Positions 9,153 to 17,692 of a DNA stretch of 44,667 nucleotides are shown in pieces; the first letter of the stretch is position 1, and each line of letters begins with the position of its first letter. The notes below the pieces were generated by a model. The model worked only from the letters and a program-made list of their open reading frames with translations. It was not told the DNA's origin and searched no databases. This stretch comes from Candidatus Enterococcus ferrettii. Its GTDB lineage: Bacteria; Bacillota; Bacilli; Lactobacillales; Enterococcaceae. The stretch covers positions 1 to 44,667 of the forward strand of contig NZ_JAFREL010000088.1 in NCBI RefSeq assembly GCF_017377655.1, read 5' to 3'. Both the position numbers and the translations under genes were made by a program.

Positions 9153-9170
9153 TTGCTTGTTTTTTCACAA
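9153..9170. promoter_or_regulatory. Possible Rex (redox) operator upstream of nox
   Basis: TTGCTTGTTTTTTCACAA matches 9 of the 12 specified positions of TTGTGA-N6-TCACAA. The right half is perfect and the left half poor. A Rex-controlled NADH oxidase would make biological sense, but the match alone is weak. Confidence 0.35.
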
Positions 9171-9199
9171 TAATAGTGACGGACAATAAAGTGCAGTTG

Positions 9200-9219
9200 G
9201 TTAAAACCGCGGGTTTAAC
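9200..9219. promoter_or_regulatory. GC-centred palindrome upstream of nox
   Basis: GTTAAAACCGCGGGTTTAAC is a 20-base palindrome with one mismatched pair, centred on CCGCGG in an otherwise AT-rich region, 83 bases before the nox start. It has no T-run, so it is not a terminator. It looks like an operator for a dimeric regulator I cannot name. Confidence 0.5.
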
Positions 9220-9591
9220 TATTCCTTGAGCACGATGAGACGTTTATCAACCTTTCTTCTTTACAAATAAGAGACAAATGTGACCGTTCTCAAGAAGATT
9301 ATACCAGAAAACTCAGACCTAATTAAGAATAATTATCAAAAATCTGAATTTTTTTCAATCTTTTCAAAAAAAGTGGAGGAATTCCGCTTTGTAAACCATT
9401 TTCCAACGTTATTTTTTTGCTTAATGAGAACAGTTTTTTTATTAAATATCTTTCCGTTGATTGAGAAAGATGTGGTTTCTAATGAGAATAGAAAGTTATA
9501 TTCTGCTTTAATTAGTAAAGTAGAACAATTTTGCAGTTAAAAAAATTAGTTCCTGATTTTCTTGAACATCTAGTATGTGATTGAATGCATA
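9220..9591. other. AT-rich intergenic region upstream of nox
   Basis: No supported gene. An open frame from 9280 to 9540 has a GTG start without a ribosome binding site and a Phe/Lys/Asn-rich composition. TAAGAATAATTATCA (9324-9338) resembles a PerR/Fur box at 11 of 14 positions, which in such AT-rich sequence may be chance. The region probably holds the nox promoter, but I could not place it. Confidence 0.4.
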
Positions 9592-9597
9592 AAAAAA

Positions 9598-9625
9598 CGT
9601 CGCAATGTTTAATTCATTGTGACGT
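9598..9625 (-). terminator. Terminator of the LacI-type regulator gene
   Basis: ACGTCGCAATG (9598-9608) pairs with CATTGTGACGT (9615-9625) with one mismatch. The A-run at 9591-9597 gives a U-run on the minus transcript. Confidence 0.85.
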
Positions 9626-9631
9626 TTGATA

Positions 9632-10621
9632 CTAAACGGATTCGCGAATGATTAATTCAGTTTTTAGGTCAGGTTCCTCAATAGGAGAGAGTTTCCTTTT
9701 TTCTATCTTAGCGATTAGGACTTTCGTCGTGTATTCACCCATTTTTTTAATTGGCTGGCGAATTGTTGTGATTTCTGGTGAGGTTAATAATGCCATTGGT
9801 TGATCATCGAAGCCTAAAACAGCTAAGTCTTCAGGGACATTAACTTGATATTTGCGAGCTTCGCTGATAATTCCAGCCGCAACTTCATCTCCATTAGAGA
9901 AAACAGCAGTTATTCCGGTTTCCGGATGTTCTACCAACCATCTCAGGAATTTTTTTCCGCCTTCAATGCCTAAAGTATCATTGAAGAACCAGTTTTCATC
10001 AAACGTCAAGTTGTTATCTCGCAAGGCTTGCAGGTATCCCTTAAAGCGATGATCATGAGGATTCATCACATTACCAGTACAAAAAGCAATTTTTCTGTGA
10101 CCTTGTCTGATTAAATAGTCGGTTCCTTTGTAGCTTGCCTCCGCTTCATCAATGTGAATAACGGGTAATCTCTCGTTGCCAATGTAACGATTGCATAGGA
10201 CAATTTTTCCTTCTTCAATTAAAGCGGTTACCTCTTTAGTCGCAGTTTCTAAATTGGTCATGATGATGCCATCTAACTGCTTCTTCTGAACCATTTCGAT
10301 ATAAAACTTTTCCATGGTAGGATTGCCGCGGGTTTGCATGACTACCAGGTGATATCCCAACTCTAAAGCCGTCGTTTCAATCGCATCAACCAAATAAGCA
10401 AAAAAGGGATTCGTAATGTATGAGATAATCACACCAATCATTTTAGAGCCTTTGCCTCTCAGTTGTTGAGCAACGTTATTTGGATAATAGTTTAACTCTT
10501 CCATGGCTTTATAAATTTTCTTTTTAGTTTTGTCTGACACATAGGGATGATTATTGAGAGCCCGAGAAACAGTGGTGACTGAAACCTTGGCTTTTTTAGC
10601 TACATCTTCGATACTTGCCAT
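9632..10621 (-). CDS. LacI-family regulator of the alpha-glucoside locus (MalR-like)
   Basis: A 329-residue LacI/GalR repressor. An N-terminal helix-turn-helix and hinge helix cover residues 3-55 (IEDVAKKAKVSVTTVSRALN, then PNNVAQQLRG). The periplasmic-binding-protein-like effector domain covers about 60-329, with the typical GFDD and TTIRQP motifs near the C terminus. It is divergent from the binding-protein gene at 10826, whose promoter overlaps repeated operator-like sequences, so local control of the sugar transporter genes is likely. The effector is unknown; maltose or a related alpha-glucoside is the natural guess. ATG 10621 follows AAGGAG. Confidence 0.9.
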   Translation of the reverse strand: MASIEDVAKKAKVSVTTVSRALNNHPYVSDKTKKKIYKAMEELNYYPNNVAQQLRGKGSKMIGVIISYITNPFFAYLVDAIETTALELGYHLVVMQTRGNPTMEKFYIEMVQKKQLDGIIMTNLETATKEVTALIEEGKIVLCNRYIGNERLPVIHIDEAEASYKGTDYLIRQGHRKIAFCTGNVMNPHDHRFKGYLQALRDNNLTFDENWFFNDTLGIEGGKKFLRWLVEHPETGITAVFSNGDEVAAGIISEARKYQVNVPEDLAVLGFDDQPMALLTSPEITTIRQPIKKMGEYTTKVLIAKIEKRKLSPIEEPDLKTELIIRESV

Positions 10622-10658
10622 CTAATTTACTCCTTATTTTTTATGGATTCTTATACTC

Positions 10659-10686
10659 ATTATAGACTAAAATGCCTATATAGCAA
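10659..10686 (-). promoter_or_regulatory. Promoter of the LacI-type regulator
   Basis: On the minus strand, TTGCTA (10681-10686) and a perfect TATAAT (10659-10664) are 16 bases apart, 37 bases before the start codon. It lies next to the operator repeats, so autoregulation is possible. Confidence 0.6.
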
Positions 10687-10699
10687 CAAAAAAATATTA

Positions 10700-10732
10700 T
10701 GAAAACGATTGACATGTGAAAACGATTGACAT
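10700..10732 (+). promoter_or_regulatory. Tandem operator repeats over the transporter promoter
   Basis: TGAAAACGATTGACAT occurs twice in direct orientation (10700-10715 and 10717-10732), a period of 17 bases separated by a single G. The core AAACG is typical of LacI-family half sites. Unlike normal LacI operators, each copy is not a full palindrome. Confidence 0.75.
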
Positions 10733-10737
10733 ATACT
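10709..10737 (+). promoter_or_regulatory. Promoter of the alpha-glucoside transporter operon
   Basis: A perfect TTGACA (10709-10714, inside the first repeat) is followed after exactly 17 bases by TATACT (10732-10737). The second repeat fills the spacer, so a bound repressor would block RNA polymerase directly. Confidence 0.8.
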
Positions 10738-10786
10738 CGATCTATAAAGAAAACGCCTTCTCTTGATTACTGTTAAATGATGAGGT

Positions 10787-10798
10787 ATCGTTTTCACA
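10787..10798 (-). promoter_or_regulatory. Downstream inverted operator element
   Basis: ATCGTTTTCACA is the reverse complement of TGTGAAAACGAT, the core of the upstream tandem repeats. It lies in the leader, about 70 bases from the tandem pair. It could allow looping or act as a roadblock. Confidence 0.55.
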
Positions 10799-10825
10799 AT
10801 TTATTAAAATTAAAGGAGAATAGCC

Positions 10826-12052
10826 ATGAAGAAAAAAGTAGGTTTAAGTATTGTTACGATTTTTGCAGCGTTACTGTTAACAGGGTGCGGTGGAGGAGAA
10901 GACAACTCTAACAGTCAAACAAATTCAGACGATGTGAACTTAAAGGTATGGGTCGATCCTGGTACGGGTGACTTCTACAAGAATGTTGTGAAAGAGTATA
11001 AAGAAAGTAACGGGATTGATTATCCTATTGAAGTAGTAGAATCTGATACTGGAAAAGCTCAGGAGTTTGTTAAAAAAGATCCAGATGCAGCTGCAGATGT
11101 TTTCAGTATGCCTCACGATCAATTGGGACAATTAGTAGAGGCTGGAGTAGTCTATGAGAATACGAAATATGCAGATGATGTAAAAGAAAGCAACACTGAA
11201 CAAGCCATCAATGGTGCTACTTACCAAGATAAACTATATGGCTATCCTTACGGGGTAGAAAGTATGATGCTTTACTACGATAAATCAAAATTAAGTGAAG
11301 AAGATGTTAAAACATATGAAGGGATTGTTGCAAAAGAAAAAATTGGATTAAATTTTGAGGAGGCTGGTGCGGATTATTTCGCTGTTCCATTCTTTGTATC
11401 AAATGGTTCGAAATTGTACGGAGCAGATGGAGAAGATGCTTCAGGAACCACCTTCAACGATGCGAAAGGTGTGAACACCCTAAAATGGATTGCTGCTCAA
11501 GGCAAAAATCCGAATGTTATTCAAGCTAATGCAGATTTGATGAGTCAACTGGAAAACGGCTCAATCGCTGCTCTGGTGAGCGGGCCATGGGGACGTGAAA
11601 ACATCGAAGAAATTTTAGGAGATAACATGGGAATTGCAACTTATCCAACGAATGATTTTGGCGATGGAACAGTTCAGATGAAGGCTTTCTTGGGAGTAAA
11701 GCTTTACAGTGTGAATGCGAATACAAAGAATCCACTAGAAGCAATGGAGCTGGCAAATTATCTCTCCAGTAAAGCTGCACAGGAACAAGCCTTTGAAAAA
11801 ATGAATACCATTCCTTCTAATAAGGCATTGCAACAGTCTGAAAAAGTTGCCAGTGATCCTTTAGCAAGTACGGTTGTTAAAATGGCTCAGCCGGAATTTA
11901 CTGAATTGATGCCTAAAATTCCCGAAATGGTCAGCTTTTGGCCAGGGGCTTTATCAGTTATAAGTGACAGCTACAAAGGCAAAATTCCAGAGGATCAAAT
12001 GGAAAAGAAATTGACTCAACTAGTCGATGACACGTCAGCAACTAAAGATTAA
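10826..12052 (+). CDS. malE: Sugar ABC transporter substrate-binding lipoprotein (MalE/MdxE-like)
   Basis: A 408-residue extracellular solute-binding protein of the maltose/maltodextrin class. The signal peptide ends in the lipobox LLTGC with Cys21 as the lipidated residue, so the mature protein should be anchored to the outer face of the membrane. A Gly/Asn/Ser/Asp-rich linker follows, then two lobes; the region MSQLENGSIAALVSGPWGRENI is characteristic of MalE-like proteins. ATG 10826 follows AAAGGAGA. The gene is first in a long operon and is separated from the permease gene by a hairpin without a U-run. The exact sugar cannot be read from sequence; maltose/maltodextrin is most likely. Confidence 0.88.
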   Translation: MKKKVGLSIVTIFAALLLTGCGGGEDNSNSQTNSDDVNLKVWVDPGTGDFYKNVVKEYKESNGIDYPIEVVESDTGKAQEFVKKDPDAAADVFSMPHDQLGQLVEAGVVYENTKYADDVKESNTEQAINGATYQDKLYGYPYGVESMMLYYDKSKLSEEDVKTYEGIVAKEKIGLNFEEAGADYFAVPFFVSNGSKLYGADGEDASGTTFNDAKGVNTLKWIAAQGKNPNVIQANADLMSQLENGSIAALVSGPWGRENIEEILGDNMGIATYPTNDFGDGTVQMKAFLGVKLYSVNANTKNPLEAMELANYLSSKAAQEQAFEKMNTIPSNKALQQSEKVASDPLASTVVKMAQPEFTELMPKIPEMVSFWPGALSVISDSYKGKIPEDQMEKKLTQLVDDTSATKD

Positions 12053-12060
12053 TTCGCTTT

Positions 12061-12086
12061 GCAGGATGCTTTTGCGAGTATCCTGC
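12061..12086 (+). promoter_or_regulatory. Hairpin between binding-protein and permease genes
   Basis: GCAGGATGCT (12061-12070) pairs with AGTATCCTGC (12077-12086), 10 bp with one G-U pair and a 6-base loop. No T-run follows, so it is probably a 3' mRNA stabiliser or processing site that lets the binding protein be made in excess over the permeases. Confidence 0.6.
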
Positions 12087-12109
12087 GATCATTAAAATGA
12101 GGTGGAAAA

Positions 12110-13465
12110 ATGGAAGAAAATAAAGCGTTGCAGCAAACCTCTTACAAGCAAATTCTTTCTGATGGTAATCTGGGAGAAAAGGCTGCCTTTGTGGTTATGG
12201 GGGCTGGAAATCTTGCCGACAAACAAATTGTTAAAGGGCTGCTGTTTCTAATTAGTGAGATCGGTTTTCTGGTCTGGTTTTTTATGAAGGGGATGAATAA
12301 TCTTCATGGATTGATTACTTTGGGGACGAACCAGCAAGGCTGGGTATTTGATGAAACACTTGGTATTAATGTACAAGTAGCTGGCGACAATTCCATGCTG
12401 CTATTGATTTATGGAATTGCTACAATTATTGCACTTATCATTTTTATCCTATTGTATAAAACCAATTTAAAAAGTACGAAACAACTTTACTACTTGAGAA
12501 GTCACGATTTAGCAATTCCTACATTTATGCAGGATATACGTTCATTGCTAGATGAACGTTTCCATCTTACGTTGATGTCTATACCGATGGTTGGCGTAAT
12601 TATTTTTACTGTGCTGCCCTTGATGTATATGATCTCGTTAGCTTTCACCAGTTATGATCATAATCATTTGCCGCCAAAAAGCTTATTTGACTGGGTAGGC
12701 TTGGCAAATTTTGGTAATGTCCTAAGTGGTCGTATTTCTGGAACTTTTTTCCCACTTCTGGGATGGACGTTAATTTGGGCCTTATGCGCCACAGCAACTA
12801 GTTTCTTTTTCGGAGTGCTGTTGGCTTTGTTGATTAATTCAAAAGGAATTAAAGGGAAAAAAGTTTTTCGAACTCTGTTTGTGTTAACAATGGCAGTCCC
12901 ACAGTTCATTTCACTATTGATCATGCAAAACATGCTGCACGCTTCTGGACCGATCAATGCCTTCTTGCAGCAGATTCACCTGATTGACCATCCGATTCCG
13001 TTTCTAACTAGCGGATTGATGGCGAAAATCTCAGTAATTGTAGTAAATGTGTGGATTGGTATTCCTGTGTCCATGCTTGTAACTACTGGGATCATCATGA
13101 ATTTGCCAGAAGATCAAATTGAAGCAGCTCGCATGGATGGCGCAAATAAGCTTCAGGTTTTTCGTTATATAACCTTTCCTCAAATTTTGTTTGTTATGGC
13201 ACCGAGTCTGATTCAGCAGTTTATTGGAAACATAAATAATTTCAATGTGATTTATCTGCTGACAGGTGGTGGACCATTAAACAGTGATTTCTATAATGCT
13301 GGAGAAACTGATTTATTAGTTACTTGGTTATATAAGCTGACAGTTGAGGTGGCAGACTACAACATTGCTTCTGTTATCGGAATTATTACGTTTGTGCTTA
13401 GTGCAGTCTTTTCACTATTTGCGTACACCCGCTCAGGATCATACAAAAAAGAAGGGGCATTTTAA
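12110..13465 (+). CDS. malF: Sugar ABC transporter permease (MalF-like)
   Basis: A 451-residue integral membrane subunit. Hydrophobic segments begin near residues 45 and 95, followed by a cytoplasmic stretch and then the conserved permease core from about 165 to the C terminus. The coupling (EAA) loop reads EAARMDGANKLQVFRYITFPQI, which contacts the ATPase. Like other Firmicute MalF proteins it has an N-terminal extension compared with the shorter MsmF type. The stop TAA is followed immediately by the ATG of the next permease gene, so translation is probably coupled. ATG 12110 follows GAGGTGG. Confidence 0.9.
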   Translation: MEENKALQQTSYKQILSDGNLGEKAAFVVMGAGNLADKQIVKGLLFLISEIGFLVWFFMKGMNNLHGLITLGTNQQGWVFDETLGINVQVAGDNSMLLLIYGIATIIALIIFILLYKTNLKSTKQLYYLRSHDLAIPTFMQDIRSLLDERFHLTLMSIPMVGVIIFTVLPLMYMISLAFTSYDHNHLPPKSLFDWVGLANFGNVLSGRISGTFFPLLGWTLIWALCATATSFFFGVLLALLINSKGIKGKKVFRTLFVLTMAVPQFISLLIMQNMLHASGPINAFLQQIHLIDHPIPFLTSGLMAKISVIVVNVWIGIPVSMLVTTGIIMNLPEDQIEAARMDGANKLQVFRYITFPQILFVMAPSLIQQFIGNINNFNVIYLLTGGGPLNSDFYNAGETDLLVTWLYKLTVEVADYNIASVIGIITFVLSAVFSLFAYTRSGSYKKEGAF

Positions 13466-14308
13466 ATGGAAAAAAATCGCAAAAGCTCAAAGATAGTAAT
13501 TTATGCAGCGCTGATTTTCTTGGCAGCAATCTGGGTCTTCCCGATTCTTTGGATCTTTTTGACTTCGTTTCGAGCAGAGGGCGGCCAGTTTGTTTCGTAT
13601 ATTATTCCCAAACAATTTACGCTGGACCATTACAAGTTCTTATTCACAAATAATTCCAGTTATCCTTTCCTCAAATGGTTTTGGAATACACTGATTGTAG
13701 CAATTGCTTCTTGTTTACTAAGCACAGCAATTACAATTTCGATGGCCTACGTACTGTCGCGCTTACGTTTCCGTTTGCGAAAAGAATTTTTGAAGGTAGC
13801 GTTGGTTTTGAACATGTTTCCCGGTTTCATGAGTATGATTGCTGTTTATTACATTCTGAAGGCACTGAACCTGACTCAAAGTTTGTTGGCATTAGTTTTG
13901 ATCTATTCTTCAGGAGCAGCATTAGCTTTTTATATAGCGAAGGGCTTTTTTGACACAATTCCGACGTCACTAGATGAGTCAGCTATGATTGATGGCGCAA
14001 CAAAATTCGAAATCTTTACTAAGATAACGATACCACTTTCTAAGCCGATCATCGTTTACACAGCGTTGCAGGCCTTCATGATGCCTTGGATGGACTTTAT
14101 TTTTGCCAAAGTAATCATGGGAGACAAAGTAGAAAAATATACAGTCGCGATTGGACTGTATTCAATGATGACTCGGGACAACGCTGATAATTTGTATATG
14201 GCTTTCACAGCTGGTTGTGTGATTATCGCAATCCCTATTACACTCTTGTTTATATTCTTACAAAAATACTATGTAGAAGGAATCACTGGTGGTTCTGTTA
14301 AAGGATGA
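13466..14308 (+). CDS. malG: Sugar ABC transporter permease (MalG-like)
   Basis: A 280-residue permease with about six membrane spans. The EAA-type loop is DESAMIDGATKFEIFTKITIP. It pairs with the 12110 gene product to form the membrane channel of the importer. The final residues KYYVEGITGGSVKG match the conserved C-terminal end of MalG-type subunits. It starts immediately after the upstream stop codon. The ribosome binding site of the following glucosidase gene (AAGGA at 14301) lies within its 3' end, so the two are probably translated together. Confidence 0.9.
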   Translation: MEKNRKSSKIVIYAALIFLAAIWVFPILWIFLTSFRAEGGQFVSYIIPKQFTLDHYKFLFTNNSSYPFLKWFWNTLIVAIASCLLSTAITISMAYVLSRLRFRLRKEFLKVALVLNMFPGFMSMIAVYYILKALNLTQSLLALVLIYSSGAALAFYIAKGFFDTIPTSLDESAMIDGATKFEIFTKITIPLSKPIIVYTALQAFMMPWMDFIFAKVIMGDKVEKYTVAIGLYSMMTRDNADNLYMAFTAGCVIIAIPITLLFIFLQKYYVEGITGGSVKG

Positions 14309-14315
14309 TGAAAAA

Positions 14316-16010
14316 ATGGTTATACAAAATAAAAAATGGTGGCACGAAGCAATTGGATATCAAATTTATCCCAAGAGTTTTCAAGATACGAATAATGATG
14401 GGATTGGTGATATTCCTGGAATGATTGAACATTTGGATGACTTAAGTGATTTAGGAATTAATGTGATTTGGATCAGTCCAATTAATTTGTCCCCGATGGT
14501 TGATCATGGCTACGATATCAGCGATTACTTACAAATAGATCCTTCCTTCGGTACAAATGAGGAGTTTGAACGACTCATTCAAGAGGCGGAAAAGCGGGGA
14601 ATTAAAGTCTTAATGGATTTAGTAATTAACCATACTTCCTCTCAGCATGAATGGTTTAAGCGAGCAATGGCAGATTTGGACAGTAAATATGCCGATTATT
14701 ATGTTATTCGGGAGGGGCGTGGTGAAGAGCCACCTAATAATTGGCGTTCGATGTTTGGCGGCAGTGCTTGGGAAAAAATCCCAGGAACCAATAAATACTA
14801 TCTGCATTTGTTTACAGTTGATCAGCCAGACTTAAATTGGGAAAATCCAGAGCTGCGGCAGGAGCTTTATGAAATTATCGAGTTTTGGCTGACAAAAGGG
14901 TTGGCAGGCTTCCGAGTTGATGCGATCTCTCACATTAAAAAGATTTATGACGAAGAAAATTTACCTTCTGACGGACCAGATGGACTGGTGACTGTTTGGG
15001 AAAACTACCGCGATGCTCTGGGAATTGGAGAATTCCTAGGCGAATTACGGGACAGAGTATTCAGTAAGCAGGATATTTTGACAATTGCTGAAATGGATGT
15101 AGTGGATCCGGAAAAATGGGAAGAATACTTTGGCGACAATGGCTACTTTTCTTCGATTTTTGATTTTTACCACACGGCGTACTCGATTCAAGGGAAGGAA
15201 TTTGCCAATGATTCTGAGAAGTTTATCGAATTTTTAAAACCGCTAGTATATAAAAAACAGGAATTAGCCAACGATAGAGTCTTCTTTACCAACTTTATCG
15301 AAAATCATGATTTGCCGCGATCATTGAATCGTTTCATTCCAAAAGAAGAGATTGGTTTCCATAGTGCTTCTGTATTAGGGATGTTTTACTTCTTTATGCG
15401 AGGAATTCCTGTAATTTATCAGGGGCAGGAAATTGGAATGGTGGATTATCCAAAGGAAACCATCGACGGATATATTGATTTGGCCACTCACAATAACTAT
15501 CAAGATTATCTATTAAATGGGTTAAGTGAAACAGAAGCCTTAGCGCAAATAAATATTGAAAATCGGGAAAACAGTCGGACACCAATGCAATGGAATTCTC
15601 AGACTAATGCTGGCTTTACAAAAGGAACTCCATGGTTTGCGGTGAATCCAACCTATCACGGGTTGAATTATCAGCAGCAAAAAGAGGATCCACATTCCTT
15701 GTTGAGCTTCTATAAAGAAATGATTCAACTGCGAAAGAATCCGATTTATAAAGAGCTGCTTGTTTATGGAAGAGCGGTTCCTGGTTTTGTGGAGGCATCT
15801 GGAGTAGTTACTTATCAAAGAAAATTAGAGAAACAAACAATCAGTGCTTTATGCAACTTAACAAATCAAACTATAGCAGTAGATTACGATGCTAAGTTTG
15901 AGGTCTTACTAAACAATTATGCTGAACTTGACTGTAAAACTGGACAGTTAACATTATTACCTTACCAAGGAGTTATTTTGGAAGAAACGAGTTCTGTAAA
16001 TGGAAAATAG
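14316..16010 (+). CDS. GH13 alpha-glucosidase (copy 1)
   Basis: A 564-residue cytoplasmic GH13_31-type alpha-glucosidase that releases glucose from the non-reducing end of short alpha-glucosides. The four conserved regions are DLVINHTS, GFRVDAISH (Asp nucleophile), IAEMD (Glu acid/base) and FIENHD. The QPDLN loop marks the oligo-1,6-glucosidase/alpha-glucosidase group. The residue after the nucleophile is Ala, where alpha-1,6-specific enzymes usually have Val, so alpha-1,4 or mixed specificity is plausible. I chose ATG 14316 behind AAGGA; an in-frame GTG at 14289 lies inside malG. Its stop overlaps the start of the second copy by 11 bases. Confidence 0.9.
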   Translation: MVIQNKKWWHEAIGYQIYPKSFQDTNNDGIGDIPGMIEHLDDLSDLGINVIWISPINLSPMVDHGYDISDYLQIDPSFGTNEEFERLIQEAEKRGIKVLMDLVINHTSSQHEWFKRAMADLDSKYADYYVIREGRGEEPPNNWRSMFGGSAWEKIPGTNKYYLHLFTVDQPDLNWENPELRQELYEIIEFWLTKGLAGFRVDAISHIKKIYDEENLPSDGPDGLVTVWENYRDALGIGEFLGELRDRVFSKQDILTIAEMDVVDPEKWEEYFGDNGYFSSIFDFYHTAYSIQGKEFANDSEKFIEFLKPLVYKKQELANDRVFFTNFIENHDLPRSLNRFIPKEEIGFHSASVLGMFYFFMRGIPVIYQGQEIGMVDYPKETIDGYIDLATHNNYQDYLLNGLSETEALAQINIENRENSRTPMQWNSQTNAGFTKGTPWFAVNPTYHGLNYQQQKEDPHSLLSFYKEMIQLRKNPIYKELLVYGRAVPGFVEASGVVTYQRKLEKQTISALCNLTNQTIAVDYDAKFEVLLNNYAELDCKTGQLTLLPYQGVILEETSSVNGK

Positions 16011-17679
16011 GGAATGGTGGAAAGAATCCGTTGTTTATCAAGTATATCCTAAAAGTTTTCAGGATAGTGACGGTGACGGTATTGGCGATATCCAAGGAAT
16101 TATCCAGCGGCTGGATTACTTGAAGGAGCTAGGTGTTGATGTAGTCTGGATCTGTCCAATTTATAAATCACCAATGGATGATGGCGGCTACGACATCGCT
16201 GATTATTATACCATCGACAATATGTTTGGAACTAATAAGGATTTTGATGCGTTACTTGAAAAAGCTAAGATGCTAGGTATGAAGGTTTTAATGGATTTAG
16301 TAGTTAACCACACCTCTGACGAACATGCTTGGTTTCAGGAAGCCTTGCGAGATCCTGAGAGTAAATACCGAGATTATTATGTTTTTAGCGAAGGAATTGA
16401 TGGACAGCCGCCGAACAATTGGCGTACCTACTTTGGTGAATCAGCCTGGGAGTCGGTTCCCAATGAAGACAATATGTACTATTTACATGCCTTTACTAAA
16501 AAACAGCCTGATTTGAATTGGGAAAATCAAGAAATGCGGGAAGAAATTTATCAAATGATCAATTATTGGCTAGATAAAGGTCTGGGCGGTTTTCGGATTG
16601 ATGCCATTTTAAATATCAAAAAAAGAATTGAAAAAGGCTTCTTTGAACCAGATGGGGAAGATGGCTTAGTTTTTATTGGTCATTGGATTTTGAATCAACC
16701 AGGGATTGAAGTTTGGTTGAAGGAAATGAATGACCGAACTTTCCAACCTCACAACAGCATGACAGTAGCTGAGGCTAATGTTCCTAGTGAGCGATTGAAG
16801 GAATACATTGGATCGCAAGGATTTTTCTCGATGGTTTTTGATTTCAGTTATACCGATATTGATGTACCCAGTACAGGTGAGTGGTTTAAGTTCAGCGGCT
16901 GGACCTGGGAACTGATGAAAAAGCATATCTTTACCAATCAGCTGGTGACTCAAGAAAACGGTTGGGGGGCTCTTTACCTGGAAAACCACGATCAGCCTCG
17001 TTCAATTGATAAATATATTCCGGCTTCAGATATCAACGACTACAGCAAAAAGATGCTGGCAACCTTGTTCATGCTCCTGCGGGGGACACCGTTTATCTAT
17101 CAAGGGCAGGAGCTGGGTATGACCAATATTCAAATGGACAGTATGGAAGAATATGATGATATTGCAACGCATGATCAATACAGTCGAGCAATTCTATCAG
17201 GTTTTTCACCCGAGGAAGCCTTAGCTGCGATGAATCGCCGAAGTCGAGACAATTCCCGGACTCCGATGCAGTGGAATACTTCAAAGAATAGTGGTTTCTC
17301 TCAAGCTGAAAAGACGTGGATGAAGGTGAATCCGAATTATCATATGATCAATGCAGAAGCTGAATTAGTCAAAGCTGATTCGGTCTTTCACTACTATCGT
17401 CAGTTGATTCTATTGAGAAGAGACAGCCGCTATCAAGATACGTTGGTTTATGGAGAGTTTATTCCAATGAATGAGCAAGAGGATGGAACAATCATCTATC
17501 AAAGAGTCCTAGATGGGAAAAAAGTTCTTGTAGCTATCAACTATACAAATCAAACTCAATCAACTGAAATTTTAACTGAATTTGATCAGTATCTATTAGG
17601 GAACTACGATCAGCCGTACCAAGTGGGAGCAAAGCTTAGCTTACGCCCGTACGAAAGCGTCGTGTTAGCCAATTTTTAA
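16000..17679 (+). CDS. GH13 alpha-glucosidase (copy 2)
   Basis: A 559-residue paralogue of the preceding enzyme, similar along its whole length, which points to an old tandem duplication. Conserved regions are [17 protein letters not shown] (Asp nucleophile), VAEAN (Glu acid/base) and YLENHD. It also has Ala after the nucleophile and the QPDLN loop. The clearest differences lie around the acid/base (AEMD in copy 1, AEAN here) and in a loop after region II ([12 protein letters not shown]), so the two copies may favour different linkages or chain lengths. The start ATG 16000 overlaps the end of copy 1. Confidence 0.9.
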   Translation: MENREWWKESVVYQVYPKSFQDSDGDGIGDIQGIIQRLDYLKELGVDVVWICPIYKSPMDDGGYDIADYYTIDNMFGTNKDFDALLEKAKMLGMKVLMDLVVNHTSDEHAWFQEALRDPESKYRDYYVFSEGIDGQPPNNWRTYFGESAWESVPNEDNMYYLHAFTKKQPDLNWENQEMREEIYQMINYWLDKGLGGFRIDAILNIKKRIEKGFFEPDGEDGLVFIGHWILNQPGIEVWLKEMNDRTFQPHNSMTVAEANVPSERLKEYIGSQGFFSMVFDFSYTDIDVPSTGEWFKFSGWTWELMKKHIFTNQLVTQENGWGALYLENHDQPRSIDKYIPASDINDYSKKMLATLFMLLRGTPFIYQGQELGMTNIQMDSMEEYDDIATHDQYSRAILSGFSPEEALAAMNRRSRDNSRTPMQWNTSKNSGFSQAEKTWMKVNPNYHMINAEAELVKADSVFHYYRQLILLRRDSRYQDTLVYGEFIPMNEQEDGTIIYQRVLDGKKVLVAINYTNQTQSTEILTEFDQYLLGNYDQPYQVGAKLSLRPYESVVLANF

Positions 17680-17692
17680 AAGGAGTGAAGAT

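Noticed and set aside
9324..9338. PerR/Fur-like box upstream of nox
   Set aside because: Matches only 11 of 14 positions in very AT-rich sequence and lies about 200 bases from the gene; not distinguishable from chance.
9280..9540. 86-residue open frame upstream of nox
   Set aside because: GTG start with no ribosome binding site, low-complexity Phe/Lys/Asn composition, and no family features.
10700..10732. CcpA cre sites ahead of the sugar operon
   Set aside because: The repeats share the AAACG core of cre but fail the right half of the TGWAANCGNTNWCA consensus; assigned to the local LacI-type regulator instead.
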